Assembly (NCBI GenBank): GCA_029862005.1
Contig: JAOTYD010000019.1
Coordinates: 1-64,000, forward strand
DNA: 64,000 nucleotides
From: Gammaproteobacteria bacterium
GTDB taxonomy: Bacteria > Pseudomonadota > Gammaproteobacteria > GCA-001735895
Reading direction: 5' to 3'
The translations under genes were made by a program, and so were the position numbers. Below are positions 34,957 to 43,849 of this stretch, in pieces. Position 1 is the stretch's first letter, and each line of letters opens with the position of its first letter. The notes beneath the pieces were generated by a model. The model did no database searches and had not been told where the DNA came from. It saw nothing but the letters and a program-made list of their open reading frames with translations.

Positions 34957-36363
34957 ATGGATAACGAGCTAACCGCGCTCGGGATAATATTTACCGAGTT
35001 TTATTATTGGGTCACCGTCGTGTTTATGTTCCTGATTCACGTCGGTTTCTGTGTTTATGAGGTGGGCGCCTCACGCTACAAAAACCACACGCACACCCTG
35101 ATGAAGAACACCATGGTTATCCCGCTGGTAACCGTCACCTTCTTCTTCTTCGGCTGGTGGATTTATTTTGCGTTTGTCAATGGTCCCTGGATCATCGGTC
35201 CCCTGGTCGATGCACCCTTTGCCACGCCGTGGAGCGAACTGATGGGCACGCATATGGGTGGTGCACCGCAAGAAGGTGGTGTCCTGACTGCCGACGATAC
35301 CGCCTTCTGGGCGCGTATTAACGGCGTGTTCTGGGCCGCATTCCTGCTGTTCTCGTGGACTGCCGCTTCCATCGTCTCCGGCGCCGTAATCGAGCGTATC
35401 CGTCCCAGCGCTTTCTGGGTACTGGCCGTGGTCATCGGTTCATTTACCTGGATCATCGATGCTTCCTGGGGCTGGTCCTGGAACGGCTGGATGGTACAAA
35501 AACTGGGCTATCACGATGCCTACGCGTCGGGTGTAATCCACGCGATAGCCGGCGGTTTCGCCCTGGGTGTACTACTGGTGCTGGGTCCACGCATCGGCAA
35601 ATTCGCCGCTGACGGTACGCCAAGGAATATTAATCCGCATAATCCCTGGCTGGTAACCATAGGACTGTTCCTCATCTATACCGGTTTTTGGGGCTTCTAC
35701 GTGGCCTGTAATATCCCGATTATCGATGTCTATGGTCCCGCGATGCTGGATGTGCCTGACAAGACCTTCTTCAGTGCCACCAATATCTACCTGCAGCCAA
35801 CCACTTTGTCTGCAATTACCTTTAACTTCCTGATGTCGCTGTCGGGCGGTTTGATGGCGGCCTACCTGATTTCGGATGGTGACGCGTTCTGGACCTACTC
35901 CGGTGGTCTGGCGGGTATCATCGGCGCCTCGTCGGGTAACGACCTGTACCACCCCATCCAGGCCATGCTGATTGGCGCTGGCGGTGCAATCCTGGCTTAC
36001 AAGATGCATTTCTGGGTAGAGCGCAAGTTCAAGATCGACGACGCCGTCGGTGCGGTTGCGGTGCATGGTTATGCTGGTTTTTACGGTATCGTCGTGGCCG
36101 GTTTCATGCTGTGGGGTTATCCTTCCTCACCGTTTGAGGGATATGCGCCCATTACACCCTGGGGTAACTTCCTGGGGGCCTTGATCATGTTCTTCGTACT
36201 GGGTTTCTTTCCGGCACTGATTGTGTCGAAGATCCTGCACGCCATGGGCAAGCTGCGCATCCCGCGTGAAATTGAATTAGTAGGTCTTGATATCAACTAC
36301 GAAACGCAGAGAGCGGTGGATGCCGCAGAAGTAGCGCGAGCGATTCGTGAAGAAGCCGGGTAG
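34957..36363 (+). CDS. Amt-family ammonium/methylammonium transporter (first copy)
   Basis: An inner-membrane channel of 468 residues with about 11 segments. The pore twin histidines are visible in SGVIHAIAGG near residue 190 and AVHGYAGFYG near 368. The usual PGLALFYGG motif of Amt/AmtB near the N-terminus is replaced by HVGFCVYEVGASRYKN, shared with the second copy in this window; this marks a divergent Amt branch. Uptake of ammonium or methylammonium would feed the synthase operon upstream. The C-terminus (VDAAEVARAIREEAG) lacks an obvious GlnK-docking signature. SD AAGGGGGAG is strong; a small membrane protein gene follows. Confidence 0.88.
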   Translation: MDNELTALGIIFTEFYYWVTVVFMFLIHVGFCVYEVGASRYKNHTHTLMKNTMVIPLVTVTFFFFGWWIYFAFVNGPWIIGPLVDAPFATPWSELMGTHMGGAPQEGGVLTADDTAFWARINGVFWAAFLLFSWTAASIVSGAVIERIRPSAFWVLAVVIGSFTWIIDASWGWSWNGWMVQKLGYHDAYASGVIHAIAGGFALGVLLVLGPRIGKFAADGTPRNINPHNPWLVTIGLFLIYTGFWGFYVACNIPIIDVYGPAMLDVPDKTFFSATNIYLQPTTLSAITFNFLMSLSGGLMAAYLISDGDAFWTYSGGLAGIIGASSGNDLYHPIQAMLIGAGGAILAYKMHFWVERKFKIDDAVGAVAVHGYAGFYGIVVAGFMLWGYPSSPFEGYAPITPWGNFLGALIMFFVLGFFPALIVSKILHAMGKLRIPREIELVGLDINYETQRAVDAAEVARAIREEAG

Positions 36364-36414
36364 AGGCTCCTGATTTCATATGTCGATAACTGAATTACAT
36401 TTGGAGAAAATACT

Positions 36415-36663
36415 ATGTCTACAGGTCTAGTTGATAACTGGCTCAATCTTGATACATTCGGTGCGATCTATCCTTTCGTTGGATCGGAAGGATTTCTGAC
36501 CATACTGGGATTGATTTTCTGGTTTGGCTGGCACGTCTGGCAACACCAAAAGGAATCCACCGAATTCAAGGGTGATATCGAAAACATCACTAAGCAGGGA
36601 GGTCCCGGAAAGGTCCTCGATGATGAAGGCAGCAGGGAAGCGAAGGATTCTATCGGGAGCTAA
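36415..36663 (+). CDS. Small single-pass membrane protein paired with Amt
   Basis: An 82-residue protein with one hydrophobic helix (GFLTILGLIFWFGWHVW, residues about 26-44) and a charged, probably cytoplasmic tail. It starts with SD TTTGGAGAA, 51 bases after the amt stop, and is followed by a terminator. A similar small membrane protein follows the second amt gene (40700). I do not recognise the family; a role as an Amt accessory subunit is inferred from the repeated pairing. Confidence 0.72.
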   Translation: MSTGLVDNWLNLDTFGAIYPFVGSEGFLTILGLIFWFGWHVWQHQKESTEFKGDIENITKQGGPGKVLDDEGSREAKDSIGS

Positions 36664-36698
36664 TTGCCGGTAGTATCCTTTGCGGTATGTTGCGGAAG

Positions 36699-36728
36699 CC
36701 CCTTCGATTCCTGATCGAAGGGGTTTTT
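36699..36728 (+). terminator. Rho-independent terminator after the first amt unit
   Basis: A 10-bp stem CCCCTTCGAT/ATCGAAGGGG with a 5-base loop is followed by five T, 35 bases after the small membrane protein gene. Confidence 0.92.
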
Positions 36729-36780
36729 CATTGCTACCGCCAAATGCGCGTATTGCGACGATTTCCGACAGGAGTTTGCG

Positions 36781-37281
36781 ATGATTAAAAATGCACTCTC
36801 GGTTATGCCGACACGGCCGATCGTGTATATCGTGCCCGCGATCGTGATACTGGTGATGTCGTTTTATTACGGGGATATATATGCCAAGTGCAGGGGCAAT
36901 AAGCAGTTTCGTGCCTCGCTAAACGAGTTGCTGGTTGCAACGGATGTTTCTGGGCAATTCCGGTTGGCGGATGCTACGGATTTTGGCTGGGACAGGGTCA
37001 GGGTCGTCACCAATTTCAAACCCGAAGCGAGCGGCAGCGAATGTCCCTTCGACTGGAACTGGCCTCGCGGTGAACGCGACTCGCTGATCGCTTCCGGACT
37101 ACTGACGGTACTGATATTTGTCCGCAGGGGAGCAATAGTCAATTACCAGGAATTGCGTGATGACGAAGTCGCATTTCACGGTGCTGATGCCAGTTTGTCC
37201 CCGCAGGCTGCAGTGTTTAGTATCGGGGCGAATCCCGACCATAGCGGTGGCGTAAAGCTGACTTTGAACAATCCGGAATAG
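36781..37281 (+). CDS. Hypothetical membrane-anchored protein
   Basis: A 166-residue protein with an uncleaved N-terminal signal-anchor (IVYIVPAIVILVMSFYYG, residues about 14-31) and a probably periplasmic domain containing two cysteines (KCRGN and SECPFDW) that could form a disulfide. The SD AGGAG precedes the ATG by about 7 bases. Not recognised. It follows a terminator and precedes folD by 208 bases, so it is likely a separate transcript. Confidence 0.62.
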   Translation: MIKNALSVMPTRPIVYIVPAIVILVMSFYYGDIYAKCRGNKQFRASLNELLVATDVSGQFRLADATDFGWDRVRVVTNFKPEASGSECPFDWNWPRGERDSLIASGLLTVLIFVRRGAIVNYQELRDDEVAFHGADASLSPQAAVFSIGANPDHSGGVKLTLNNPE

Positions 37282-37291
37282 TCGAGTATGG

Positions 37292-37315
37292 GGATGCGGT
37301 AAACCAACCGCATCC
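37292..37315 (+). other. Hairpin between the hypothetical gene and folD
   Basis: A perfect 9-bp stem GGATGCGGT/ACCGCATCC with a 6-base loop starts 10 bases after a stop codon but has no T run. It may be an mRNA-stabilising or attenuator structure; a folD-associated ZTP/THF riboswitch was considered, but the conserved cores are not evident. Confidence 0.35.
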
Positions 37316-37489
37316 GCAACGAGAGTCCACCCGGGACTTGCGGCTAGTTCTAGCGAGTGGGTAAATGGGTGTAGTATTACTGATATATCGCAGTCCGGTT
37401 ATTTGTAAAATGAGTTTTTTCGAACAGGCCTGCCCGAACTCCGGGGGAAAGCGGGTGGCCTGGTTATCTAATTGTTGGGAGTATTAAGA

Positions 37490-38368
37490 ATGGCCACGAT
37501 TATTGACGGTAAGGCATTTTCGGCAAACCTGCGCGGCGAAATAGCGCGCCAGGTCGCGGTTTTAAAAGAGACGCACTCGATAACGCCTGGTTTGGCCGTG
37601 GTGCTGGTGGGAGAGGACCCTGCCAGCCAGGTATACGTGCGTAGCAAGGGCAAGCAAACCCAGGAAGCGGGCATGAATTCCTACGAGCATAAACTCGACG
37701 CGAGTACCAGTCAGGATGACTTGCTGGCGTTGATCGACCAATTAAATAATGATCCCGATGTTCACGGTATCCTGGTGCAGCTGCCGTTACCTGATCACAT
37801 CGACGAAGAAGCGGTGATTAACTCGATTTCGGTCGATAAGGACGTCGATGGTTTTCATTTGTCCAATGTCGGCCGTCTCTCGATCGGTGCCGAAGGTATC
37901 GTGCCCTGCACGCCGCTGGGTTCACTGATGATGCTCAAGGATCATCTTGGCGATCTTTCCGGCATGAAGGCGATCGTCGTTGGCCGTTCCAATATCGTCG
38001 GCAAGCCAATGGCTGCATTGCTATTGAAAGAGAGCTGCACTGTCACTATCGCGCATTCGCGCACCCGCGATCTGCCGGGTGAATGCCGCCAGGCGGATAT
38101 CGTGGTCGCAGCGGTAGGACGCCCCGAAATGGTCAAGGGCGACTGGATCAAGCCGGGCGCTACCGTCATCGATGTCGGTATTAACCGCATCGAGAAAGAA
38201 GATGGCACCACGCGGCTGGTGGGTGATGTTGAATTTAGTAGCGCTGCCGACGTGGCCGGTGCAATCACACCGGTGCCGGGAGGGGTAGGGCCAATGACAA
38301 TCGCTTGCCTGTTGCACAACACTTTGCAGCAAGCCTGTCGCCTGAACCATGTCGAGATACCGGAATAA
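37490..38368 (+). CDS. folD: Methylene-THF dehydrogenase/methenyl-THF cyclohydrolase FolD
   Basis: Bifunctional cytoplasmic enzyme interconverting methylene-, methenyl- and 10-formyl-THF with NADP. 292 residues from ATG 37490, which has GGGAG about 9 bases upstream. Motifs include [13 protein letters not shown] (catalytic lysine in the SK-x3 segment), [18 protein letters not shown], the NADP site [13 protein letters not shown] and [11 protein letters not shown] position inside the methylated-amine island and the companion fhs gene at 52666 suggest a catabolic use, oxidising C1 units released by demethylases, besides its housekeeping role. Confidence 0.97.
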   Translation: MATIIDGKAFSANLRGEIARQVAVLKETHSITPGLAVVLVGEDPASQVYVRSKGKQTQEAGMNSYEHKLDASTSQDDLLALIDQLNNDPDVHGILVQLPLPDHIDEEAVINSISVDKDVDGFHLSNVGRLSIGAEGIVPCTPLGSLMMLKDHLGDLSGMKAIVVGRSNIVGKPMAALLLKESCTVTIAHSRTRDLPGECRQADIVVAAVGRPEMVKGDWIKPGATVIDVGINRIEKEDGTTRLVGDVEFSSAADVAGAITPVPGGVGPMTIACLLHNTLQQACRLNHVEIPE

Positions 38369-38450
38369 AGCGAGATTACATTCGTTCGAGTTTGTTTGAG
38401 GTGGCGAACGTGATAATTTCGCCGCCTGTCTGACTCGAGCCAGGCTGATT

Positions 38451-38921
38451 ATGCCCTTGATTCTGCGACGTAGCCTGATATTTATCACCCTGTTGGCGGC
38501 CGGGCTGTTAATCTATGCGCTATGGTTCGGCATGAGGGCGGATCGTTACGATGATACCGCCGTACCCTATCTGGAATCGACCCTGCCGATCGTGACCAGC
38601 TGGCAATTTGAGCAGCTCAGGCCATTGTTATCGCCCACAGCGCGGCTTGAATTTGAAAACGAAAAGGTCCAGCAGGCTTATCAATCTCTCAGCCGACTCG
38701 GGCAGTTGAAATCGACGGGTAAACCAAAATATCTGTGGGATCGTTCCGCCACCAGCAAGTCGTTGGGAGATATCGAGATTATCGGCTACCAGGTACCGTT
38801 GGAATTCGATTCTGGTCCCGCAACTATCAAGATAAATCTCGTCGTCGACGGAAAATCATACTATATCCAGCATTTCGGTATTCACTCCGAAGTTTTCGCC
38901 GACCAGCAGACAGCCAATTAA
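38451..38921 (+). CDS. Hypothetical protein with N-terminal membrane anchor
   Basis: A 156-residue protein with a signal-anchor at residues about 6-26 (RRSLIFITLLAAGLLIYALW) and a periplasmic alpha/beta domain (VPYLESTLPIVTSWQFEQLRPLLSP), reminiscent of DUF3887/DUF4019-like NTF2-fold proteins. That resemblance is weak. It follows folD by 82 bases in the same direction. Function unknown. Confidence 0.6.
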   Translation: MPLILRRSLIFITLLAAGLLIYALWFGMRADRYDDTAVPYLESTLPIVTSWQFEQLRPLLSPTARLEFENEKVQQAYQSLSRLGQLKSTGKPKYLWDRSATSKSLGDIEIIGYQVPLEFDSGPATIKINLVVDGKSYYIQHFGIHSEVFADQQTAN

Positions 38922-39383
38922 AGCCGTCCAAAACCGATCAAATCAGGGCTAACCAGCTTCCGCCGCAGCCACTAATTGGTGGGCGTAATTGAGAGACATC
39001 GATCAACTGATGGCGAGTAGCATTATGTTGATTTATTTAGCATTTACCACGCAAACCATGCTTATAAAGCCACCGGCTAACTTCAATTTAATGGCCCGAT
39101 AACCACGGCAAGTCGCTGAGGCAAAATTCAAAAAGCACTAAGTTGGTGCAGAAGTTTCTTATAAAACAGGAGCATAGCTATCGTTTTAGAGATTGGTTAT
39201 GATTGGGCATGATTTCATCCACAAGTAGATGAAACCAGATAAAAATGCGACCCAGGGACTAACTGCAGCTCCCGGATGTTCGGGGATAATAATTAAGGAA
39301 ACGAGTCATAACCACAGGACGTAGTTTGAAATACTGTTGGAGAAACAGGGGTTTTCTAACTAACTCTAAGGGGGAGATCAACA
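38922..39383 (+). other. 462-bp upstream region of the second amt operon
   Basis: No gene is visible. It carries an NtrC-like palindrome at 39135-39149 and, about 45 bases further, a GG-N10-GC pair (39195-39208) that could be a weak sigma-54 promoter. The SD AAGGGGGAG ends the region. The remainder (38922-39130 and 39215-39365) shows nothing assignable. Confidence 0.55.
39134..39150. promoter_or_regulatory. NtrC-like binding site upstream of the second amt
   Basis: GCACTAAGTTGGTGC agrees fully with the NtrC half-site consensus GCACYA-N3-TGGTGC and lies about 235 bases upstream of the amt start, a normal position for an NtrC enhancer. The possible -24/-12 element with GG at 39195-39196 and GC at 39207-39208 matches only those invariant bases. 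Confidence 0.6.
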
Positions 39384-40688
39384 ATGACACCTGCAGAACT
39401 AGAGGCCGCGTTAACGTGGGCCAACACGATAAACCTGGAGGTTTATTATTACTGGTGTACGGCCATCATGATCCTGATTCACGCGGGCTTCATGATGTAC
39501 GAGATGGGAGCGTCTCGAGTCAAGCATACGTTGGCAGCCGGAACTAAAAATGTCCTTGCTTTTGCCTACATGATTCCGACCTTCTGGATGTTCGGATGGT
39601 GGATCTACCTGGCTATGTACAACGGATTCACGCCCGACTGGGAAGCGGGTGCCGGTGGCGTACCCTGGGGCGAAAGCATGGGACCGAACCTGCAGGATAA
39701 TGCCTCCGGCGTTTTCTATGGCGCGTTCACGCTGTTCGCCTGTACCACGGCATCGATCATGTCTGGAGCGGTAATCGAGCGCATCCGTATGACCGCGTTC
39801 ATCATCCTCGCGGTTATCCTCGGCTCGGTTGCGTGGATTCTCTCGGCAGCCTGGGGCTGGCACTATGCCGGCTGGATGGTGGTCGAATGGGGTTACCATG
39901 ATTTCGGTGCATCCGGCGTGGTCCATATCATTTCCGGTTTCTTCGCGCTCGGTGTATTAATCCATCTCGGCCCGCGTATTGGCAAGTTCAACGCCGATGG
40001 TTCGGCCAACGTGATTCGCGGGCACAGCCTGCCGATGACGATGGTTGGATTGATGCTGATCGTGACCGGCTTCTTCGGTTTTCTTGGTGGCTGCCTGTTC
40101 TATGGCGGTGGTGGCCCGGCCGGTATCGGCCAGTGGACCAACATCTACGGTATGCCGACAACCCTGTCGACGATCTGTTTTAACACCCTGATGGGTGTTG
40201 CCGGTGGCATGATCGGCGCCTATACCAAGACCCGTGATCCATTCTGGATGATGTCGGGCGCACTCTGTGGTGTCATCTCGGTTGCGGCAGGCATGGATCT
40301 CTACTATCCGGGCCTCACCTTTACGCTCGCATTTGTCGGTGGTGTTCTTGGGCCGATGGCGGCTCAGTTGATCGAAAAGATGGGCATCGACGATGCCGTT
40401 GGCGCGGTCTCGGTACACGGTTTCTGCGGCATGCTCGGCCTGCTGTTTGCCGGTATCTTCCTGGGCGGCTACCCGCAGTTTGCCGATAACGTCCCGACCA
40501 TCACTTTCGGTGGTCAGTTCAAGGGCATGATCGTCATGATCCTGCTGGGTTTTGTTCCCGGTTTCGTATTCGCCTGGTTGTTCAAGGTGATGGGTATTCT
40601 GCGCGCCAGTGACGGGGTTCAGGAAGTGGGTATGGACGTCGAGATCGAAGCCATGGCCTATCCTGAAGACATCAAGACTATTAATTGA
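39384..40688 (+). CDS. Amt-family ammonium/methylammonium transporter (second copy)
   Basis: A 434-residue Amt channel with about 11 membrane segments. Twin pore histidines are in SGVVHIISGF near residue 177 and SVHGFCGMLG near 345. As in the first copy, the N-terminal motif reads HAGFMMYEMGASRVKH instead of the canonical Amt sequence. The C-terminal tail (VQEVGMDVEIEAMAYPEDI) resembles the tails that contact PII proteins, and the upstream NtrC-like site argues for nitrogen control. It is followed after 11 bases by its own small membrane protein gene. Confidence 0.9.
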   Translation: MTPAELEAALTWANTINLEVYYYWCTAIMILIHAGFMMYEMGASRVKHTLAAGTKNVLAFAYMIPTFWMFGWWIYLAMYNGFTPDWEAGAGGVPWGESMGPNLQDNASGVFYGAFTLFACTTASIMSGAVIERIRMTAFIILAVILGSVAWILSAAWGWHYAGWMVVEWGYHDFGASGVVHIISGFFALGVLIHLGPRIGKFNADGSANVIRGHSLPMTMVGLMLIVTGFFGFLGGCLFYGGGGPAGIGQWTNIYGMPTTLSTICFNTLMGVAGGMIGAYTKTRDPFWMMSGALCGVISVAAGMDLYYPGLTFTLAFVGGVLGPMAAQLIEKMGIDDAVGAVSVHGFCGMLGLLFAGIFLGGYPQFADNVPTITFGGQFKGMIVMILLGFVPGFVFAWLFKVMGILRASDGVQEVGMDVEIEAMAYPEDIKTIN

Positions 40689-40699
40689 GGAGTATCAAA

Positions 40700-40909
40700 A
40701 TGTTTAATTCAAGTCCAATTGAAAGCTGGGATGGCGCAGGCGTTTTCTACTCTTTCGCTCAAACTGGAATGACTGATTTCTGGTTCTGGATTGCGGTGCT
40801 ATTGTGCATTGTTCCGTTGTTCGTAACCCTGAAGACTGAAAACCATCACGAAAATATACACAAGTTCAGGAGTGATGATACCGACAGCACCCACGGCGTA
40901 CAAAGATAG
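40700..40909 (+). CDS. Small single-pass membrane protein paired with the second Amt
   Basis: A 69-residue protein beginning MFNSSPIESW with one helix (FWFWIAVLLCIVPLFVTL, residues about 27-45) and a charged tail. The ATG at 40700 follows GAGGAG by about 8 bases. Sequence similarity to the 36415 product is limited to layout: short polar N-terminus, aromatic-rich helix, charged tail. Repeated location behind an amt gene suggests an accessory function. A terminator follows. Confidence 0.72.
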   Translation: MFNSSPIESWDGAGVFYSFAQTGMTDFWFWIAVLLCIVPLFVTLKTENHHENIHKFRSDDTDSTHGVQR

Positions 40910-40930
40910 CGCAAGCGGGGGTAACTCTAT

Positions 40931-40964
40931 AAGGCTCCGTCTGGCGACAGGTGGAGCCTTTTTT
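40931..40964 (+). terminator. Rho-independent terminator of the second amt operon
   Basis: AAGGCTCC/GGAGCCTT form an 8-bp stem, with an inner CTG/CAG extension, followed by a run of six T including the last two stem bases. It lies 22 bases after the small gene. Confidence 0.9.
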
Positions 40965-41033
40965 ATTCTGTAGGCAGCGAATTTGTGTCTTGCCAGAGGA
41001 GCCAATGTGTTTCTTCGTGCCGGGTGCAATTCC

Positions 41034-41072
41034 GTCATCCCGACCTTCGAGCCGGGATCCAGGAATGGTGAC
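41034..41072. repeat. Interspersed GTCATCCCG...CGGGATCC repeat
   Basis: GTCATCCCG and CCGGGATCC flank a short CTTCGAG loop segment and are followed by AGGAATGGTGAC. It is the same kind of element as the two ends of the 25773-25912 repeat, and again lies in a gap between convergent transcription units. Confidence 0.6.
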
Positions 41073-41079
41073 TCTAGGC

Positions 41080-41451
41080 TTAGAGCTCGTCGTCGTTTAG
41101 GGATCGGTTGTTGCCCCGCAACATCACCAGCAGGACACAGCCATCTGGTGTGTGTGAACCGTGCTTCGAACCCGGCAACAGGCGCACGAAATCGCCACTG
41201 CGGTAAGTGGTACCATCGCAGTCGATCAATTCTCCCTCCATGATCAGGAATTCTTCAAAGCCCATGTGTTCGTGTGGCCTGGATTGTGCGCCGGCCTCCA
41301 TGCGCAACATGAAGCACTCGAATTCGCCGTTTAGCAGTTCTCCGCTCAGGGTAATCCATGACATGCCCGGGATCGGTTCGCCATAACGGTTGTAGGGCTT
41401 GAACGCGTCGGCGTCGGTGCTGATTATCTCTCGCAGCCTGGTATCTAACAT
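41080..41451 (-). CDS. Single-domain cupin protein (ChrR-like)
   Basis: A 123-residue cupin. The metal-site motifs are SRPHEHMGFEEFLIMEGEL near residues 58-76 and PGSKHGSHTPDG near 97. The start at ATG 41451 gives a normal cupin length; GAGG lies about 11 bases upstream. Small ChrR-type cupins act as sensors or dioxygenase-like enzymes; which applies is not deducible. It stands alone on the minus strand between the amt operon and a secreted protein gene. Confidence 0.82.
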   Translation of the reverse strand: MLDTRLREIISTDADAFKPYNRYGEPIPGMSWITLSGELLNGEFECFMLRMEAGAQSRPHEHMGFEEFLIMEGELIDCDGTTYRSGDFVRLLPGSKHGSHTPDGCVLLVMLRGNNRSLNDDEL

Positions 41452-41556
41452 AAATATTTGACCTCGCTCGGTGAACTGACACACTTTTATTTGTAATTTG
41501 CGAGGCGCACAATAACACATTCGCTCCTGCATATTCAGGCATAAGGGAGGCGGGAA

Positions 41557-42453
41557 ATGAACAGAAAACTGGCGAGGTTGGGTTACCTGTTACTGGTCTT
41601 GCTGTCCGTCGAATCCGCTATAGCGGATGCCTATACCGGAACTTTCAGTGGCTGGCTGGAGGGTGAGGAATACCAGCTTTCAATCTCGCAGAACGAAACT
41701 GGTCAATATCAGGGCGAACTGCAGGTTGCCGGTGTTGTGCTGTTACTCAATGCCCGACGTTTCGGTGATCGAATTGCTGGTCAGATCGGAGGAGCAGATG
41801 AGAGTTTCGGCTTCGTCGCGAATTTGCAGGGTAGTGCGTTGATTTTCGAGGATGAAGAAGGTGTATCGATTACATTTCAACGTGATATCGATAGTGGCAA
41901 TGACGCTGGATCCGATCGGGCCGCTAGCGACGCCCAGGCAAAGCGGCTGGTTTACGTCAATCGCGTGCAGCTGGATTTGTTCTCACTGCAGGAACTCGAA
42001 GCACACAACGACCTGCCGATTGCCGATGGTCGTTACTGGTATGACATCGACACGGGTGCCTGGGGTGTAGAGGGTGGGCCAACCGCCGGGCTGATTTATC
42101 CGGGTCTGCCGTTACCAACACCGATGCCGCCTGATATCTCCGGAGGCGGCACCGGGATCTTCATCAATGGACGAGAAATACATCCACTCGATCAGCAGGC
42201 ACTGTATCAACTATTCGGGGTCACGTACCAGGGTGATTTCTGGATGGATTCACAGGGCAATTTGGGTTATGTCGGTGGCCCGGCGATCGTCAATATCCTG
42301 CAAGCTTCGCAGGCAGCGCAATCGGACGGGATTGGCGGCTCGGTGACACATGGCTATGATTCGACCTACGGTGCCCGCGGTACGGCTGCCGGCGGAATGT
42401 ACTCGGGTCGCAGTGCAACCGGCAAGTCGGTGTTCTGGTATCCCGGGATGTAA
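41557..42453 (+). CDS. Secreted protein of unknown function with glycine-rich C-terminus
   Basis: A 298-residue exported protein: signal peptide LARLGYLLLVLLSVESAIADA (cleavage near residue 23). A beta-rich N-terminal domain (YTGTFSGWLEGEEYQLSIS) is followed by two related motifs, GRYWYDIDTGAWGVEGGP near 158 and GDFWMDSQGNLGYVGGP near 225. Each has the pattern aromatic-W-x-D-x-x-G-x-x-G-x-x-GGP. The C-terminus is Gly/Ser/Tyr-rich. Similar motif pairs occur in uncharacterised secreted proteins. The SD AAGGGAGG is strong and a terminator follows immediately. Confidence 0.75.
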   Translation: MNRKLARLGYLLLVLLSVESAIADAYTGTFSGWLEGEEYQLSISQNETGQYQGELQVAGVVLLLNARRFGDRIAGQIGGADESFGFVANLQGSALIFEDEEGVSITFQRDIDSGNDAGSDRAASDAQAKRLVYVNRVQLDLFSLQELEAHNDLPIADGRYWYDIDTGAWGVEGGPTAGLIYPGLPLPTPMPPDISGGGTGIFINGREIHPLDQQALYQLFGVTYQGDFWMDSQGNLGYVGGPAIVNILQASQAAQSDGIGGSVTHGYDSTYGARGTAAGGMYSGRSATGKSVFWYPGM

Positions 42454-42454
42454 T

Positions 42455-42484
42455 AAAAAGCGCGACCCCTGGGCCGCGCTTTTT
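42455..42484. terminator. Bidirectional terminator between the secreted protein gene and tmm
   Basis: AAAAAGCGCG/CGCGCTTTTT form a perfect 10-bp stem around a 10-base loop containing CCC/GGG, with A and T tracts on both sides. It serves the plus-strand gene ending at 42453 and the minus-strand tmm gene ending at 42509. Confidence 0.88.
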
Positions 42485-42508
42485 ATTAGTTGATCCTGAC
42501 AGCGTTCG

Positions 42509-43849
42509 TCAGGTTTGCAGGTAACTCTCCAGCGAATCGTCGAGCGCGTCTTTCCATGGCGTGTGATGTGCCGGCGCCATGGTGCCGGTCAGGGCTGACT
42601 TATAGCCGTTATCACGGAAGGTCATGATGTTTTCCTTCTTGTGTTTTTTCCACTGGAAGAAGGCTTCATTCGCACCGGCACAATCAAACTCGGGGTAATC
42701 GGTCAGCGCCATCAGGTCCATGGTGTACTTGCCCTGGAACTCAATGCAGGCGTAATCGTCGGGCAGGTTATCTTCGGTCTCGCGCCACTTGTCGATATCC
42801 GCGTGCATCTCAGCCTGCGAAGGAACATCGAGCCGTCCAAGGATCACGTCGCGTGCATACCAGGCCTGGGCGTCGAACATATTGAAGGTATACCACTGGT
42901 CCTGCATCCCGAGGTACATCAGTTTGGGGTTGTATTCCCAGACCACGCCATTATAGAGATTGACGGGATAGAGTCGATTGTTGGTCTTGAGCTTCAGATT
43001 CTCTGCCATGAACGGGAAGTGATGCAGGTAGCCGGTGCATAGAATAATCGCGTCGACCTCGGCGGTGCTGCCGTCCTTAAAGGTGGCGGTATTCTTTTCG
43101 ACCTTTTCCAGTAGAGGCACTTCCTGCCAGTTATCGGGCCACTTGTACCCCATCGGCGCGGTACGATGCGACACTGTGACCGATTTGCAGCCGTACTTCC
43201 AGCACTGCGATCCGATGTCTTCGGCCGAATAGGAAGTGCCGATAATCAGGATATCCTTATTCTTGAATTCCATGGCATCACGGAAGTCATGCGCATGCAG
43301 TACACGCCCGTTAAAGCTGTCGAACCCGGGAAACTCGGGCACGTTCGGAGTCGAGAAGTGACCGCTTGCAACGATGACATGATCGAATTCCTCGGTGTAC
43401 TCGACGTCCTTTTTTTCGTCCTGGACAGTAACGTGAAACATGCCTTCATGCTCGTCGTAGGCCACATGACGCACCGGCGAGTTAAATCGTATCCAGTCTC
43501 GTACCCCAGCTTTCTTCACGCGCCCCTCGATATAATCGTACAGCACCGCACGGGGTGGGTAAGAGGCGATCGGACGACCGAAGTGTTCTTCGAACGAATA
43601 ATCGGCAAATTCCAGGCCTTCCTTCGGTCCGTTAGACCAGAGGTACCGATACATGCTGCCGTGAACCGGTTCGCCGTATTGATCGAGGCCGGTGCGCCAA
43701 GTGTAATTCCACAAGCCGCCCCAGTTGTCCTGCTTCTCGAAACAGACGATATCGGGAATATCAGCTCCCTTTTCCTTCGCCGACTGGAAGGCTCTTAACT
43801 GAGCCAGGCCGCTGGGACCGGCTCCTATCACTGCAACGCGCTTGCTCAT
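42509..43849 (-). CDS. tmm: Trimethylamine monooxygenase Tmm
   Basis: Flavin-containing monooxygenase oxidising TMA to TMAO with NADPH and oxygen. The 446 residues match bacterial Tmm closely as I know it: the opening [18 protein letters not shown] is the FAD-binding GxGxSG/PSG site, [20 protein letters not shown] and [16 protein letters not shown] are Tmm-characteristic, [12 protein letters not shown] near 180 is the FMO identifying motif, and GTSYSAED near 205 is the NADPH site. It is convergent with the secreted protein gene and divergent from an XRE-cupin regulator. Its product TMAO is the substrate of the Tdm encoded at 25947. Other FMO substrates such as methylated sulfides can also be oxidised by this family. 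Confidence 0.93.
   Translation of the reverse strand: MSKRVAVIGAGPSGLAQLRAFQSAKEKGADIPDIVCFEKQDNWGGLWNYTWRTGLDQYGEPVHGSMYRYLWSNGPKEGLEFADYSFEEHFGRPIASYPPRAVLYDYIEGRVKKAGVRDWIRFNSPVRHVAYDEHEGMFHVTVQDEKKDVEYTEEFDHVIVASGHFSTPNVPEFPGFDSFNGRVLHAHDFRDAMEFKNKDILIIGTSYSAEDIGSQCWKYGCKSVTVSHRTAPMGYKWPDNWQEVPLLEKVEKNTATFKDGSTAEVDAIILCTGYLHHFPFMAENLKLKTNNRLYPVNLYNGVVWEYNPKLMYLGMQDQWYTFNMFDAQAWYARDVILGRLDVPSQAEMHADIDKWRETEDNLPDDYACIEFQGKYTMDLMALTDYPEFDCAGANEAFFQWKKHKKENIMTFRDNGYKSALTGTMAPAHHTPWKDALDDSLESYLQT

Noticed and set aside
37316-37489. Possible ZTP or THF riboswitch before folD
   Set aside because: Hairpins exist, but the conserved cores of these riboswitches are not evident by eye; an Infernal search would decide.
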